Position numbers and translations under genes: made by a program. The notes below the pieces were generated by a model that saw only the letters and a list, made by a program, of their open reading frames with translations, did no database searches and had not been told where the DNA came from. This document shows, one piece after another, positions 51,929 through 60,586 of a stretch of DNA of 61,230 nucleotides (position 1 is the first letter of the stretch; every line of letters starts with the position of its first letter). The DNA is from Oscillospiraceae bacterium. GTDB lineage: Bacteria; Bacillota; Clostridia; Christensenellales; Aristaeellaceae. The DNA is taken from NCBI GenBank assembly GCA_031270865.1, contig JAISWI010000031.1, positions 1-61,230 on the forward strand, given 5' to 3'.

Positions 51929-52921
51929 ATGGGAAACAGGCCTGTGACGCTGTGCACGTGCCAATGGGCGGATATGCCGCTCGAAGAGCTGTGCGCGCTG
52001 GCGAAGAGGATGGGCTACGACGGACTGGAGATAGCCTGCTGGGGCAATAACCTGGATCTGGACAAGGCGTATGAGGATGATTCCTATGTGGAATGGGCGC
52101 TCGCGACGCTGGCCAGGCATGGTCTGGTCGTCAAGGCGATAGCGGCGCACATAATCGGGCAGTGCGTCGGCGACGCGCCCGATCCACGGCTCAACAACTT
52201 CGCGCCGGCCGCCCTCGCGGACCAGCCGGAGGCGATCCGCGCGTGGGCGGTCAGGACAATGATGAAGGCCCCCGCCGTCGCGAAGAAGCTGGGCGCGGGT
52301 GTCGTGACATGTTTCACCGGTTCCCCCATATGGAAATACCTGTACTCGTTCCCGCAGACCACCGAGGCAATGGTTGAGGACGGCTTCAACGAGATCGTCC
52401 GGCTGTGGACGCCGATACTGGACGAGTTCGTCAAGCATGGGATAAAGTACGCGCTGGAGGTCCATCCCGGCGAGATCGCGTTCGACTATTACTCCACGAA
52501 GCGGCTGCTGGAGAAGTTCAGGGACCGCCCCGAGTTCGGGCTGAACTTCGACCCTAGCCACCTGCAGTGGCAGGGGATCAAACCGCACCTGTTCCTAAGG
52601 GACTTCGCGCCGCGCGTGTACCATGTGCACATGAAGGATTCGGCGGTGACGCTGGACGGGCGCAGCGGGCTGCTGGGCAGCCATATCGATTTCGGCGACC
52701 TGAGGCGCGGCTGGAACTTCCGTTCGCTGGGCCATGGCGACGTTGACTTTGAGGCGATCATCCGCGAGCTGAACGCCATCGGGTACGACGGGCCGTTGTC
52801 GGTAGAATGGGAAGACAGCGGCATGGACCGTATCGACGGCGCGACGGAAGCCGCGGCGTTCGTGAAGAAGGTGGACTTCAAGCCCTCGACGTTTAAGTTC
52901 GACGAGGCAATAGCGAATTAG
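51929..52921 (+). CDS. Sugar phosphate isomerase/epimerase (TIM barrel)
   Basis: 330 residues. AP-endonuclease-2-like barrel with metal ligands in LEVHPGEIAFD (Glu), LNFDPSHLQWQG (Asp, His), VYHVHMKDS (His) and LSVEWEDSGMDR (Glu). GYDGLEIACWGN near residue 28 is typical of the N-terminal strand of this group. It belongs to a different subgroup from the one at 19170. Probably a ketose or inositol-type isomerase; no transporter or kinase lies beside it, so the pathway is open. ATG 51929 follows GGAGGCGGG. Confidence 0.83.
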   Translation: MGNRPVTLCTCQWADMPLEELCALAKRMGYDGLEIACWGNNLDLDKAYEDDSYVEWALATLARHGLVVKAIAAHIIGQCVGDAPDPRLNNFAPAALADQPEAIRAWAVRTMMKAPAVAKKLGAGVVTCFTGSPIWKYLYSFPQTTEAMVEDGFNEIVRLWTPILDEFVKHGIKYALEVHPGEIAFDYYSTKRLLEKFRDRPEFGLNFDPSHLQWQGIKPHLFLRDFAPRVYHVHMKDSAVTLDGRSGLLGSHIDFGDLRRGWNFRSLGHGDVDFEAIIRELNAIGYDGPLSVEWEDSGMDRIDGATEAAAFVKKVDFKPSTFKFDEAIAN

Positions 52922-52925
52922 TTAG

Positions 52926-52953
52926 GGGCGGCGCGGCGCGAACCCCGCCGCCC
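52926..52953 (+). terminator. Putative terminator hairpin after the isomerase gene
   Basis: gggcggcg (52926-52933) pairs with cgccgccc (52946-52953) across a 12-base loop, four bases after the stop codon. No T-run follows. It leads straight into the repeat field. Confidence 0.45.
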
Positions 52954-53120
52954 TCTCTGTCGCTGGGCGGTGGGATTCGCCTTGCGCCCTCTGTCACTGG
53001 GCTACGGGATTCGCCTTGCGCCCTCTGTCATTGGGCGGTGGGATTCGCCTTGCGCCATCTGTCATTGGGCGTCGGGATTCGCCTCGTACCCTCTGTCCTT
53101 GGGCTACAGGATTCGCCTTG
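52954..53120 (+). repeat. Five tandem 34-bp units of the composite repeat
   Basis: Each unit reads roughly tgggcggtgggattcgcct followed by tgcgccctctgtcat, with small changes. They directly precede the 52-bp module at 53121-53175, the same order as (inverted) at 34833-34975 and in part at 9155-9240. No gene. Confidence 0.75.
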
Positions 53121-53175
53121 CGCCATCTGTCGCCTGAGGGTGACATCTCCCCTAAAGGGACGACAAGAGGCTTGG
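53121..53175 (+). repeat. Composite repeat, about 52-bp module, copy 3
   Basis: Reads cgccatctgtcgcctgaggg, tgacatctcccctaaaggg, acgacaagaggcttgg. It contains a ccc-taaa-ggg stem and a longer possible pairing of gaggg with cccct. Same module as 34730-34783 and the inverted 34833-34885. Confidence 0.75.
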
Positions 53176-53249
53176 TTACGATCCGCTGTGAGTTTTCCGT
53201 TCCTAGCTACACCGTACCCAACCCGTCGAAGCGGCAGAGGGGGCGATAC

Positions 53250-53672
53250 GAATCCCATTACAACGCAATAGGGAGCGGCAAGGATCCCACTACAGTTCAA
53301 GAGGAAGCGGCACGCATCCCACTACATCTCAAGAGGAAACAACACGCATCCCACTACATCTCAAGAGGGAACGGCACGCATCCCACTACATCTCAAGAGA
53401 AAGCGGTACGCATCCCACTACAACTCAAGAGGGAGCGACACGCATCCCACTATAGTTCAAGAGGAAGCGACATGCATCCCACTACATCTCAAGAGGAAGC
53501 GGCACGCATCCCACTACATCTCAAGAGAAAGCGGCACGCATCCCACTACATCTCAAGAGGGGGGTACGCATCCCACTACATCTCAAGAGAAAGCAACACG
53601 CATCCCACTACATCTCAAGAGGGAGCGGCACGCATCCCACTACATCTCAAGAGGAAGCGATACGAATCCCCC
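53250..53672 (+). repeat. 32-bp tandem array, about 13 units
   Basis: The unit is catcccactacatctcaaga plus ggaagcggcacg, 32 bp, repeated about 13 times head to tail with a few substitutions and one shortened unit near 53560. There are no spacers, so it is not CRISPR. As 32 is not a multiple of three, the reading frame shifts at each unit, and no coding sense is visible. The array is much less GC-rich than its surroundings and ends about 35 bases past the stop of the acetyltransferase gene. Confidence 0.85.
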
Positions 53673-53705
53673 CACACGCTTCAGAACGGATCGCGCGCCC
53701 GTTAC

Positions 53706-54848
53706 CTAGAAACCATCCGCGCTGCGGCTGCCCAACGTCAACGGGAACCATCCTTGCGGCGCGTTAGATATCGGCAGCAACAGCGACTCCCGCGAGAAGA
53801 TCGCCTCCTGCGCCTGGACTGCGGTCATCTCCGCGTCAACCGCGCGGCCGCCGCGCCTGACCGACGTATCGCTGCCCGATACCTCCAGCGTCAGCGGTTC
53901 CTGCTCATCGATCCGGATTGTCCAGCGTCCGTCGGGCATCGGGTGGGTCAGCCGCTTCAACGCCATCGCCGCGTCGAGCGTCGCCTCCCAGTCGACGACA
54001 CGCATCTTGAACTCCTGCTCGTCCGTAAAGTACTCGCATATATCAGCCGCCTCGCGCTGGAGCTTTGTGTCGAACATCGGGACCTCCAGCCTGAACTCGC
54101 CGTTCGCGATATACCACGCCTTGAAGAACGGCTTGGCGTGACGCGCGGGATCGGCCAGCACAAGCTCGGAAACCTTGCCGCTCTCGTTCGCGATAACGTA
54201 GCCGACACACCCGCCGCCGTCAGTCACCGCGTACAGCGAAGCCGACCACGACTGGCATATTATTAGGAAATTATCCCTGGAGCGCGATCCCGCGGCGGCC
54301 TGGCCGTCATACATGCCAAATATCGCGTCCAGCAACGGGTCGCTATTGCCGGTTACCGCCTTGAGCGATATCCGCGACGAGTCGACGCCTCCCAGCGCGT
54401 GCCGGATGTTGTCCCCGCAGAGCATATGCGCGGCCTTCATCCCGGCGGGCGTGAACCCGAAATACCCGTAACGCTGCCGCCGCCCGCCCAGCGCGAGGTA
54501 CGCGTACCCCTCGCGCCGCGCGTACTCCATCGCCATCGCCATCAGCGCCTTCATGCCGCCCCGCCCCCGGTGGTATGGGTGCGTACTTACCGTGCCGATG
54601 AATCCAGCCGTAAGCTCCCGCCCCGCCAGCCGCGCGGGAACGGGCAGCGTCGCCACCATCGCGCGTATCTGGCCTTCCTCCCGCGCGATGAAGTGTTTAT
54701 CCGGCTGGAACAGCGGCGCGTTCGCGCCATAAACCTTCGGCACCATCCGCGAGAAGTCGTGGGGCCGGTGCGCCATGCTGAATACCAGGTTCGCGAAATC
54801 CAGTATCGCCGCGCGGTCGTCCCGAACCGCCGTTTCGTATGTAACCAT
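53706..54848 (-). CDS. GNAT acetyltransferase (Eis-like) with C-terminal SCP2-type domain
   Basis: 380 residues. The N-terminal GNAT domain has FIGTVSTHPYHRGRGGMKALMAMAM (acetyl-CoA loop HRGRGG) and ALGGRRQRYGYFGFTPAG. A second GNAT-like middle part and a C-terminal SCP2-like domain (about 275-380, with DGRWTIRIDEQEPLTL) complete the Eis architecture. Eis-type enzymes acetylate amines on small molecules or proteins; the substrate here is unknown. ATG 54848 is 10 bases after the murA stop, so it is co-transcribed with murA and the FmdB-like gene. Confidence 0.8.
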   Translation of the reverse strand: MVTYETAVRDDRAAILDFANLVFSMAHRPHDFSRMVPKVYGANAPLFQPDKHFIAREEGQIRAMVATLPVPARLAGRELTAGFIGTVSTHPYHRGRGGMKALMAMAMEYARREGYAYLALGGRRQRYGYFGFTPAGMKAAHMLCGDNIRHALGGVDSSRISLKAVTGNSDPLLDAIFGMYDGQAAAGSRSRDNFLIICQSWSASLYAVTDGGGCVGYVIANESGKVSELVLADPARHAKPFFKAWYIANGEFRLEVPMFDTKLQREAADICEYFTDEQEFKMRVVDWEATLDAAMALKRLTHPMPDGRWTIRIDEQEPLTLEVSGSDTSVRRGGRAVDAEMTAVQAQEAIFSRESLLLPISNAPQGWFPLTLGSRSADGF

Positions 54849-54858
54849 ATATAACCTC

Positions 54859-56166
54859 CTACGCCCCGGCCTCGGCCTGACCTTCCCGGCTGTCTTCCTT
54901 GATTATCCGCGCCCCCAGCGCGTTGAGCTTCTCGGCGAAATACTCATAACCCCGGTCGATGTAATGCGGGTTGAGTATCTCGGTCGCGCCCCGCGCCATC
55001 AATCCCGCCACGACCAGCGCCGCGCCAGCCCGCAGGTCCGTCGCCGTCAGCGACGCCCCGGTCAGTTCGGGCACGCCCTCTATCACCGCTACCCTGTCCA
55101 TCACCTGCGCCTTCGCGCCCATCCGCGCCAGCTCGCGCAGGTGCTTGAACCGGGAATCGAATATCGTCTCGGTGACCAGGCTAACCCCTCGCGCCGCGCA
55201 TAGCATGGCGGTCATCGGCTGCTGCAGGTCGGTCGGGAAGCCTGGGTATACCTGCGTTTTGAGCGTCAGGGCGCGGCGTATCCCGGTCGAGCGGACGCGG
55301 ATCACGTCGTCGTGGTCGTCAACGCGCACGCCCATCTCCAGCAGTTTGGCCGACAGCGCCTCCATGTGGGTGGGGATGCACCCGCGGATGGTCACGTCGC
55401 CGTCGGTGGCCGCCGCCGCGATCATCATCGTGCCCGTCTCTATCTGGTCCGGGATGATCGCGTAGGACGTGCCGTGGAGACTGTCCACCCCGGTCACGCG
55501 GATCACGTCGGTGCCCGCGCCCTTTATCCTCGCGCCCATGCTATTGAGGAAGTTGGCGACCTCCACCACGTGCGGTTCCTTCGCCGCGTTGAACAGCAGC
55601 GTCTGCCCCTTCGCGCGGCATGAGGCCAGCAGCAGGTTGATCGTGCCGCCGACGGTCACCATGTCAAGGTAGATCTCGGCGCCAACCAGCCGGTCGCCGC
55701 GCCGCGCCTTCGCGCGGATCACGCCATACTGGTCGGTGACCGCCGCGCCCAGCGCCCGCATCCCCTTGATGTGCTGGTCCAGCGCGCGGTCGCCTATGTC
55801 GCACCCGCCGGGGTAAGGCGTCTCGGCCTGGCCCCACCGCCCCAGCAACGCGCCCAGCAGGTAACTGGACGCCCGCAGCGCCTGCGCCAAATCGCGCCTC
55901 GGGGCGCATCGGCATACCGTCCTCGGGTCGATGACAGCGGAACGCCCGCAGCGCGAAACCTTCGTGCCCAGGCACTCCAGCAGCTCCAGCATCACGCGCG
56001 CGTCCTCGATGTACGGCAGGTTCTCTATGGTGACCTGCTCGTCGCACAGCAGCGACGCCGCTATGACCGCCAGCGCGGGATTCTTGCCGCCGCCTATATC
56101 GACCGCGCCAGACAGCGGCCGCCCGCCCTCGATGATCCAGCGCGGGCCATTCGCGCCTTCAACCAT
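54859..56166 (-). CDS. murA: UDP-N-acetylglucosamine 1-carboxyvinyltransferase
   Basis: 435 residues, the EPSP-synthase-like fold. GGKNPALAVIAAS holds the catalytic Lys-Asn; YPGGCDIGDRALDQHIKGM holds the loop Cys that fosfomycin alkylates; FPTDLQQPMTAML holds the catalytic Asp; and NPHYIDRGYEYFAEKL is the closing motif. It performs the first committed step of peptidoglycan synthesis. The ATG overlaps the FmdB-like gene (ATGGTTGA), so translation is coupled. With the Cys present it should be fosfomycin-sensitive. Confidence 0.95.
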   Translation of the reverse strand: MVEGANGPRWIIEGGRPLSGAVDIGGGKNPALAVIAASLLCDEQVTIENLPYIEDARVMLELLECLGTKVSRCGRSAVIDPRTVCRCAPRRDLAQALRASSYLLGALLGRWGQAETPYPGGCDIGDRALDQHIKGMRALGAAVTDQYGVIRAKARRGDRLVGAEIYLDMVTVGGTINLLLASCRAKGQTLLFNAAKEPHVVEVANFLNSMGARIKGAGTDVIRVTGVDSLHGTSYAIIPDQIETGTMMIAAAATDGDVTIRGCIPTHMEALSAKLLEMGVRVDDHDDVIRVRSTGIRRALTLKTQVYPGFPTDLQQPMTAMLCAARGVSLVTETIFDSRFKHLRELARMGAKAQVMDRVAVIEGVPELTGASLTATDLRAGAALVVAGLMARGATEILNPHYIDRGYEYFAEKLNALGARIIKEDSREGQAEAGA

Positions 56167-56392
56167 CGCGGCCGCCCCCGCATCCCGCGCAGCCGCCGCA
56201 ATCGCCCCCGCAGCCGCCGCGCCCCGCGTCCGATCCCGCCATCCCGAACAGGCACCGTCCCTCGTAAGCGCGTTCGGTAACGCCCCCGCACCCGGGGCAC
56301 CTCACCTCGTCCAGCCTACCAAGCCTCGACGCGCCTACCAGTTCGTCGAACACGGCCCCGCAATCCCCGCACCGGAACTTGAGCAGCGGCAT
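56159..56392 (-). CDS. FmdB-type zinc ribbon protein
   Basis: 77 residues. Zinc ribbon with CGDCG (residues 8-12) and CPGCG (about 34-38) spaced as in FmdB/regulatory putative zinc ribbons, then a Gly/Cys-rich tail (GGCGGDCGGCAGCGGG) that could bind more metal. ATG 56392 follows GGGGAGTGAGG; the frame upstream lacks an SD. First gene of the murA operon. Function unknown. Confidence 0.78.
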   Translation of the reverse strand: MPLLKFRCGDCGAVFDELVGASRLGRLDEVRCPGCGGVTERAYEGRCLFGMAGSDAGRGGCGGDCGGCAGCGGGRDG

Positions 56393-56459
56393 ACGCCTCA
56401 CTCCCCGATTCATCCAAATAAACCCGAGCAACATATAAACGCGCCATCCCCCCGGAATC

Positions 56460-56488
56460 TTGCATTGCGCCCCCGTCTATGTTAAGAT
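56460..56488 (+). promoter_or_regulatory. Promoter of the ACT-alr-coaD operon
   Basis: TTGCAT (56460-56465), 17 bases, TAAGAT (56483-56488), about 55 bases before ATG 56548. Confidence 0.5.
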
Positions 56489-56547
56489 GTTCCAGTAAAA
56501 ATACGCGCGGGCGCCGCCGCGCCCCCGCATGGAACCGGGAGGCGTTT

Positions 56548-56997
56548 ATGACGATCAAACAGGTATCGGTGTTTATAGAGAACTCGCCCGGCGCGCTGGC
56601 GCTGGCGACGCGGCTGCTGGGAGACAAGGGCTTCGACCTGCTCGCGCTGACGCTGGCCGACACGTCCCAATTTGGGATACTGCGCTGCCTGGTCGCCCGG
56701 CCTGACGAGGCGGTGAAGGCGCTGGCCGAAGCCGGGTTCACCGCGCGGACCACCGACATGCTGGCCGCGCTCGTGCCCGACCGTCCCGGCGGGCTGGCCG
56801 TGGTGCTGGACGCGCTGGCCGCGAAGGGTATCGGCGTTGAGTATTGTTACTCGTTCGCGCGGTCGATCAAGTCCGGCGGGGGCAACGGCGCGGCCATAGT
56901 CTTCCGCGTCGAGGACGCGAGGATCAAGGACGCTGTCGAGGCCCTGGAACGCGTGAGCGTGTCGATGCTGGACGCCGCCCGGTTGGACAGCCTGTAA
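56548..56997 (+). CDS. Tandem ACT-domain protein
   Basis: 149 residues consisting of two ACT domains: IKQVSVFIENSPGALALATRLL (from residue 3) and LVPDRPGGLAVVLDALAAKGI (about 72-92). Such stand-alone proteins bind amino acids and are thought to regulate amino-acid metabolism. Position directly before alr (two bases) suggests a link to alanine or wall amino acids. ATG 56548 follows GGGAGG at five bases. Confidence 0.83.
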   Translation: MTIKQVSVFIENSPGALALATRLLGDKGFDLLALTLADTSQFGILRCLVARPDEAVKALAEAGFTARTTDMLAALVPDRPGGLAVVLDALAAKGIGVEYCYSFARSIKSGGGNGAAIVFRVEDARIKDAVEALERVSVSMLDAARLDSL

Positions 56998-56999
56998 CC

Positions 57000-58118
57000 A
57001 TGCGCGGCACTCGCTTGGCCATCAACCTGGGCGCGATCGCCCATAACGTCCGGGTGTTACGCGCGGTCGACCCGTCGGTCCCGATGATGGCGGTAGTCAA
57101 GGCGAACGCCTACGGCCACGGCGATATCGATGTCGCGCGTACCGCGCTGGCGGGCGGATGCGCCTGGCTGGGCGTGGCCATCGCGGAGGAAGGCGTCCGG
57201 CTGCGCCAATCCGGAATCAACGCGCCTATATTGGTGCTGGGCGCCCCCGACCCCGCCGCCGCGGACGAGGTCGTCATAAACCGCCTCACCCAGACGATCT
57301 TCCTGCCCGAACACGCCGCCGCGCTGGACAAGGCCGCCTCGCGGATGGGCGTGACAGCGCAAGTCCACCTGAAAGCGGACACGGGCATGAACCGCATCGG
57401 AGCGAACCACGACGGCCTGGCAGCGCTGGCCGACACTATGCCCGGATTCGATAACGTTCGCGTGACGGGCGTATTCACCCACCTGGCCGCCGCCGACTCG
57501 ACCGAGCCGGACGACATGGATTACACCCGCTCGCAGCTGGCTTCGTTCAAAAAAACAACTATACTTATGAAAGAACGTTTCGGCTCGATAATAGTTCACG
57601 CGGCGAACAGCGCGGGGCATTTGGCCTGGCCGGAGTCGCGGCTGGACATGTCGCGAGTGGGTATCGCGCTGTACGGCTCAAAGCCATTTCCGGTCAATGT
57701 CGAAATTCGCCCCGCTATGCGCTGGGTCACCCAGGCCGCCAATATTCATGATATATCCTCAGGTTCTTGCGTGGGCTATGGCCGCTCGTTCACCTGCGGC
57801 GGGACCGTCCGGTCAATGACATTTCCTGTCGGATACGCGGATGGATACAGTCGCGCGTTGTCCAATAAAGGTTATGTTCTGGTACATGGTATACGCGCCC
57901 CGATCATTGGCCGGGTGTGCATGGACCAGACCATGGCCGACGTGACCGCTATACCCGGCGTGGAGATCGGCGACGAGGTCGTGCTGCTGGGCAGCCAGGG
58001 CGGCGGAGCGATTACGGCCGACGAGCTGGCGGGATGGGCCGGCACGATCAGCCATGAGATATTCTGCGCGGTCTCGCCGCGAGTGCCCCGCGCGGTGATC
58101 CACAACGAGCGGGACTAG
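57000..58118 (+). CDS. alr: Alanine racemase
   Basis: 372 residues. MAVVKANAYGHG carries the PLP lysine, KADTGMNRIGAN and RVGIALYGSKPF follow in the barrel, VGYADGYSRAL holds the catalytic Tyr of the partner subunit, and GRVCMDQTMADVT and ISHEIFCAVSPRVPR close the C-terminal beta domain. It makes D-alanine for peptidoglycan. ATG 57000 is two bases after the ACT-gene stop. The gene ends in TAG, evidence that TAG is a normal stop here. Confidence 0.95.
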   Translation: MRGTRLAINLGAIAHNVRVLRAVDPSVPMMAVVKANAYGHGDIDVARTALAGGCAWLGVAIAEEGVRLRQSGINAPILVLGAPDPAAADEVVINRLTQTIFLPEHAAALDKAASRMGVTAQVHLKADTGMNRIGANHDGLAALADTMPGFDNVRVTGVFTHLAAADSTEPDDMDYTRSQLASFKKTTILMKERFGSIIVHAANSAGHLAWPESRLDMSRVGIALYGSKPFPVNVEIRPAMRWVTQAANIHDISSGSCVGYGRSFTCGGTVRSMTFPVGYADGYSRALSNKGYVLVHGIRAPIIGRVCMDQTMADVTAIPGVEIGDEVVLLGSQGGGAITADELAGWAGTISHEIFCAVSPRVPRAVIHNERD

Positions 58119-58119
58119 C

Positions 58120-58677
58120 GTGGACCGCGCTAAGCTGCGCCGCCGCCTCGCCATGATGACCACGCCGGAGGGCCGGGCGGTCGACTCAAGCGCGATAACC
58201 GGGGCGATACTGGATTCCAAAGCGTGGCGTAACGCGCGGCGCGTGTTCTGTTATATATCCATTGGCAGCGAGGTATCGACGGCTGGGTTGATCCGCGCGG
58301 CGGTCGGACAAGGGAAGACGCTGTGCGCGCCGCGCGTTCTGGCGGAACCGGGATTGATGGAGGCCGCGCTGTTCGATGAAAACTCGCTGGAGCGAGGGCT
58401 GTTCGGTATCCCATCGCCCGCGAGGTCGGCGGCGGTCGCGCCGGAATCCATCGATTTGGTTATACTGCCGGGCCTCGCGTTCGGCAGGAACGGCGGGCGG
58501 ATCGGTCAAGGCGGCGGGTACTATGACCGATACCTAGCGCGGTGTCCGGCATACCGGATCGCGCCAGCGTACGCGTGCCAGGTGTATGATTATATTCCCA
58601 TAAGCCCGTGGGACCAGGCGGTCCACGCGCTGGCAACGCCGGACGGGCTGTACGCGACAGGAGAGGATTATGAATAG
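58120..58677 (+). CDS. 5-formyltetrahydrofolate cyclo-ligase
   Basis: 185 residues. An N-terminal basic helix (RAKLRRRL), VFCYISIGSEVST near 43, LVILPGLAFGRNGGRIGQGGGYYDRYL near 110-140 (the ATP/folate loop with GxGGGYYDR) and YIPISPWDQAVHALATPDG. It converts 5-formyl-THF to methenyl-THF. GTG 58120 starts one base after the alr TAG. The stop overlaps the next ATG. Confidence 0.9.
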   Translation: MDRAKLRRRLAMMTTPEGRAVDSSAITGAILDSKAWRNARRVFCYISIGSEVSTAGLIRAAVGQGKTLCAPRVLAEPGLMEAALFDENSLERGLFGIPSPARSAAVAPESIDLVILPGLAFGRNGGRIGQGGGYYDRYLARCPAYRIAPAYACQVYDYIPISPWDQAVHALATPDGLYATGEDYE

Positions 58678-59446
58678 CAAGGGCAGCGGCGGATCAGCCG
58701 CAATAATTGGTAAGAACGGGATTCCCGGCGTCGCGCTGAAGATACTGGGGTTCACGGCGATCCTCGGGTTCCTGGGGTTGATGTTCGCGCCGGTGCTGAT
58801 GAGCGACAACGCTGTGCTGCGGACCGCGATGAACACCGCGCTGCTGGCTGGAGCGGGCGCGTTGTACTTCTCGCTGGGCGCGGGCAAGGGCGAGGACGAC
58901 TGCAAGGCCGACTTCACCCGCGCCAAGGCGAAGGCGATCAAGCGTGACAGCGCGGTTGAGCCGCCCGTTTACTCGCGCAGCCGCACGATGTTGGGGGCGC
59001 TTCTGGGCGTGTCGCCGTTCATCGCGCTGGGCGTGATAGTCGCGGCGGCGGCGAGGCCTTACGCGTACTCGCTTCAGGACCTGCCCAGCTGGATGGGAGC
59101 GTATACGCGCCAGCCGGACGTGGGGCGGGCGCTGGCGTACTACAACCGCGAGATCATCACGCCGATAACGGATTGGCTGCGCATTGCCGTGAGGTTCGCC
59201 ATACTGCCGTTCGTGTACCTGATAGCCTCGCTGGGCGACTCCGCGTCGCTGCTGCTGGATAGGATCAGTCCGCTGCTGATGCTGCCGCTGCCCGCGTGCT
59301 ACGCCATCGGGTACCTGACCGGGCCAGCGCGGTTCGATAAGACGCGCAAGTTCATCGAGTCGGTGAAGTCCAAGCCGCGCATGCGCCTGAAGAAGAAGGT
59401 CCGCGAACAGCGCAAGCGCCGCGACGAGCGCAACCAACTGATCTAA
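58670..59446 (+). CDS. Uncharacterised membrane protein
   Basis: 258 residues with helices at about 22-45 and 52-72, a charged loop (ADFTRAKAKAIKRDSAVE), then helices at about 104-126, 160-185 and 200-222, and a strongly basic C-terminal tail (KPRMRLKKKVREQRKRRDER). I do not recognise the family. The tail suggests nucleic-acid or ribosome contact on the inner side. It starts inside the preceding gene (8-base overlap) and is followed by rsmD, so it is part of the housekeeping operon. Confidence 0.65.
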   Translation: MNSKGSGGSAAIIGKNGIPGVALKILGFTAILGFLGLMFAPVLMSDNAVLRTAMNTALLAGAGALYFSLGAGKGEDDCKADFTRAKAKAIKRDSAVEPPVYSRSRTMLGALLGVSPFIALGVIVAAAARPYAYSLQDLPSWMGAYTRQPDVGRALAYYNREIITPITDWLRIAVRFAILPFVYLIASLGDSASLLLDRISPLLMLPLPACYAIGYLTGPARFDKTRKFIESVKSKPRMRLKKKVREQRKRRDERNQLI

Positions 59447-59463
59447 CGAATGGGATATAACGA

Positions 59464-60033
59464 ATGAGGATCATCGGCGGCGCGGCAAGGGGCAGGACGT
59501 TAGCCGCGCCGGATGGACGCGATACGCGGCCAACACGCGACATGGTGCGCGAGGCGCTGTTCGATATCCTGGCCGGTCGAGTAGAGGGTTCGGCAGTGCT
59601 GGACGCGTTCGCGGGATCGGGAGCGTTAGCGTTGGAAGCGTTGAGCCGGGGCGCGGAACGCGCCGTGATGGTCGAGAGGTCGGCGAAAGCAGCCGCCGTT
59701 ATCCGAAGGAACATTGAAGCGGTGGGTATGGCAGGCAAGGCGCGGCTGGTGACCGCCGACTGGGAGCGGGCTTCGCGGTCAATGCTGGCGGAAGGGGAGC
59801 GGTTCGACTTGATACTGCTGGACCCGCCGTATGGTTGGCATGACGCGGCGGGATTGCTGGCAACGGCGGCAAGGCTGGCCGCGCCGGGGGCGTGGATTTC
59901 GCTGGAGCATGGCCGGGATGGGCCGCCAAGTTCGCCGGATGGGGCTGTGTTCGTTAAGTCGAGAGTGTACGGCGATACCACGTTGAGTTTTTACGAGGTT
60001 GTTTATGGGGATATTAATGTTAAGGAACGATGA
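59464..60033 (+). CDS. rsmD: 16S rRNA (guanine966-N2)-methyltransferase
   Basis: 189 residues. MRIIGGAARGRTLAAP at the N terminus, TRPTRDMVREALFDIL, the SAM motif VLDAFAGSGALALEAL and the catalytic LILLDPPYGW are characteristic of RsmD. It methylates the small ribosomal subunit rRNA. It precedes coaD, the classical Firmicute pair; coaD starts inside its 3' end. Confidence 0.94.
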   Translation: MRIIGGAARGRTLAAPDGRDTRPTRDMVREALFDILAGRVEGSAVLDAFAGSGALALEALSRGAERAVMVERSAKAAAVIRRNIEAVGMAGKARLVTADWERASRSMLAEGERFDLILLDPPYGWHDAAGLLATAARLAAPGAWISLEHGRDGPPSSPDGAVFVKSRVYGDTTLSFYEVVYGDINVKER

Positions 60034-60586
60034 GGAGTTGGGGCGAATAACAAGCGTTTGCCTGGTACCCGGGAGCTATGACCCGATCACGCGCGGTCAC
60101 GTCGATATCGTAAGACGCGCGTCCGAGTTGTTCGGCGAGGTGGTTGTAGCGATACTGAGGAATCCGGATAAGCCGGGTTGGTTAGGCTGGGATAAGCGCG
60201 AGGCGTTGGCAAAGGCCGCGCTGGATGGTATGCCAGGCGTGAGGGTGGAGCACTTCGAGGGGCTGGCAGTGGATTGCGCGAGGGAGTTCGGGGCAAGGGT
60301 GATAGTAAGAGGGTTGAGGTCGGCGCAAGACTATGAGTATGAGTCGGCAATGGCGCGGGCTAACCAAGACGTATCAGGCGCGGGCGCGTCGCCAGGTACG
60401 GTAGAGACAGTGTTTCTAGTGGCGGAGGCGTCGCTGGCGCATTGGTCAAGCAGCGCGGCAAGGCAGCTGGCGGCGTTCGGGGGACCGCTGGAGTTGGTTG
60501 TGCCGGACAAGGCGTTGGAATTATTAACGCGCTATATGGCGGATACGCGTAGATCGGCGGGGGGGAGAGACGTAAATGGAAACTGA
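60005..60586 (+). CDS. coaD: Phosphopantetheine adenylyltransferase
   Basis: 193 residues. VPGSYDPITRGHVDIVRRA (T/HxGH nucleotidyl transferase motif), then FGARVIVRGLRSAQDYEYE and SSSAARQLAAFGG (the ISSSxxR-like end). It makes dephospho-CoA. The core starts at about residue 15; ATG 60005 has GAGG six bases upstream. ATG 60017 is possible, and ATA 60047, nine bases after GAGGAG, would give the standard family N terminus. It overlaps rsmD by 29 bases. Confidence 0.93.
   Translation: MGILMLRNDEELGRITSVCLVPGSYDPITRGHVDIVRRASELFGEVVVAILRNPDKPGWLGWDKREALAKAALDGMPGVRVEHFEGLAVDCAREFGARVIVRGLRSAQDYEYESAMARANQDVSGAGASPGTVETVFLVAEASLAHWSSSAARQLAAFGGPLELVVPDKALELLTRYMADTRRSAGGRDVNGN

Noticed and set aside
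53250-53672. Possible CRISPR array
   Set aside because: Units are contiguous and nearly identical with no unique spacers, and no cas genes are present.
53016-54266. Long open frame (416 codons) across the repeat field
   Set aside because: It runs through non-coding tandem repeats in shifting frames and into the antisense strand of the acetyltransferase gene; no SD and no coding pattern.
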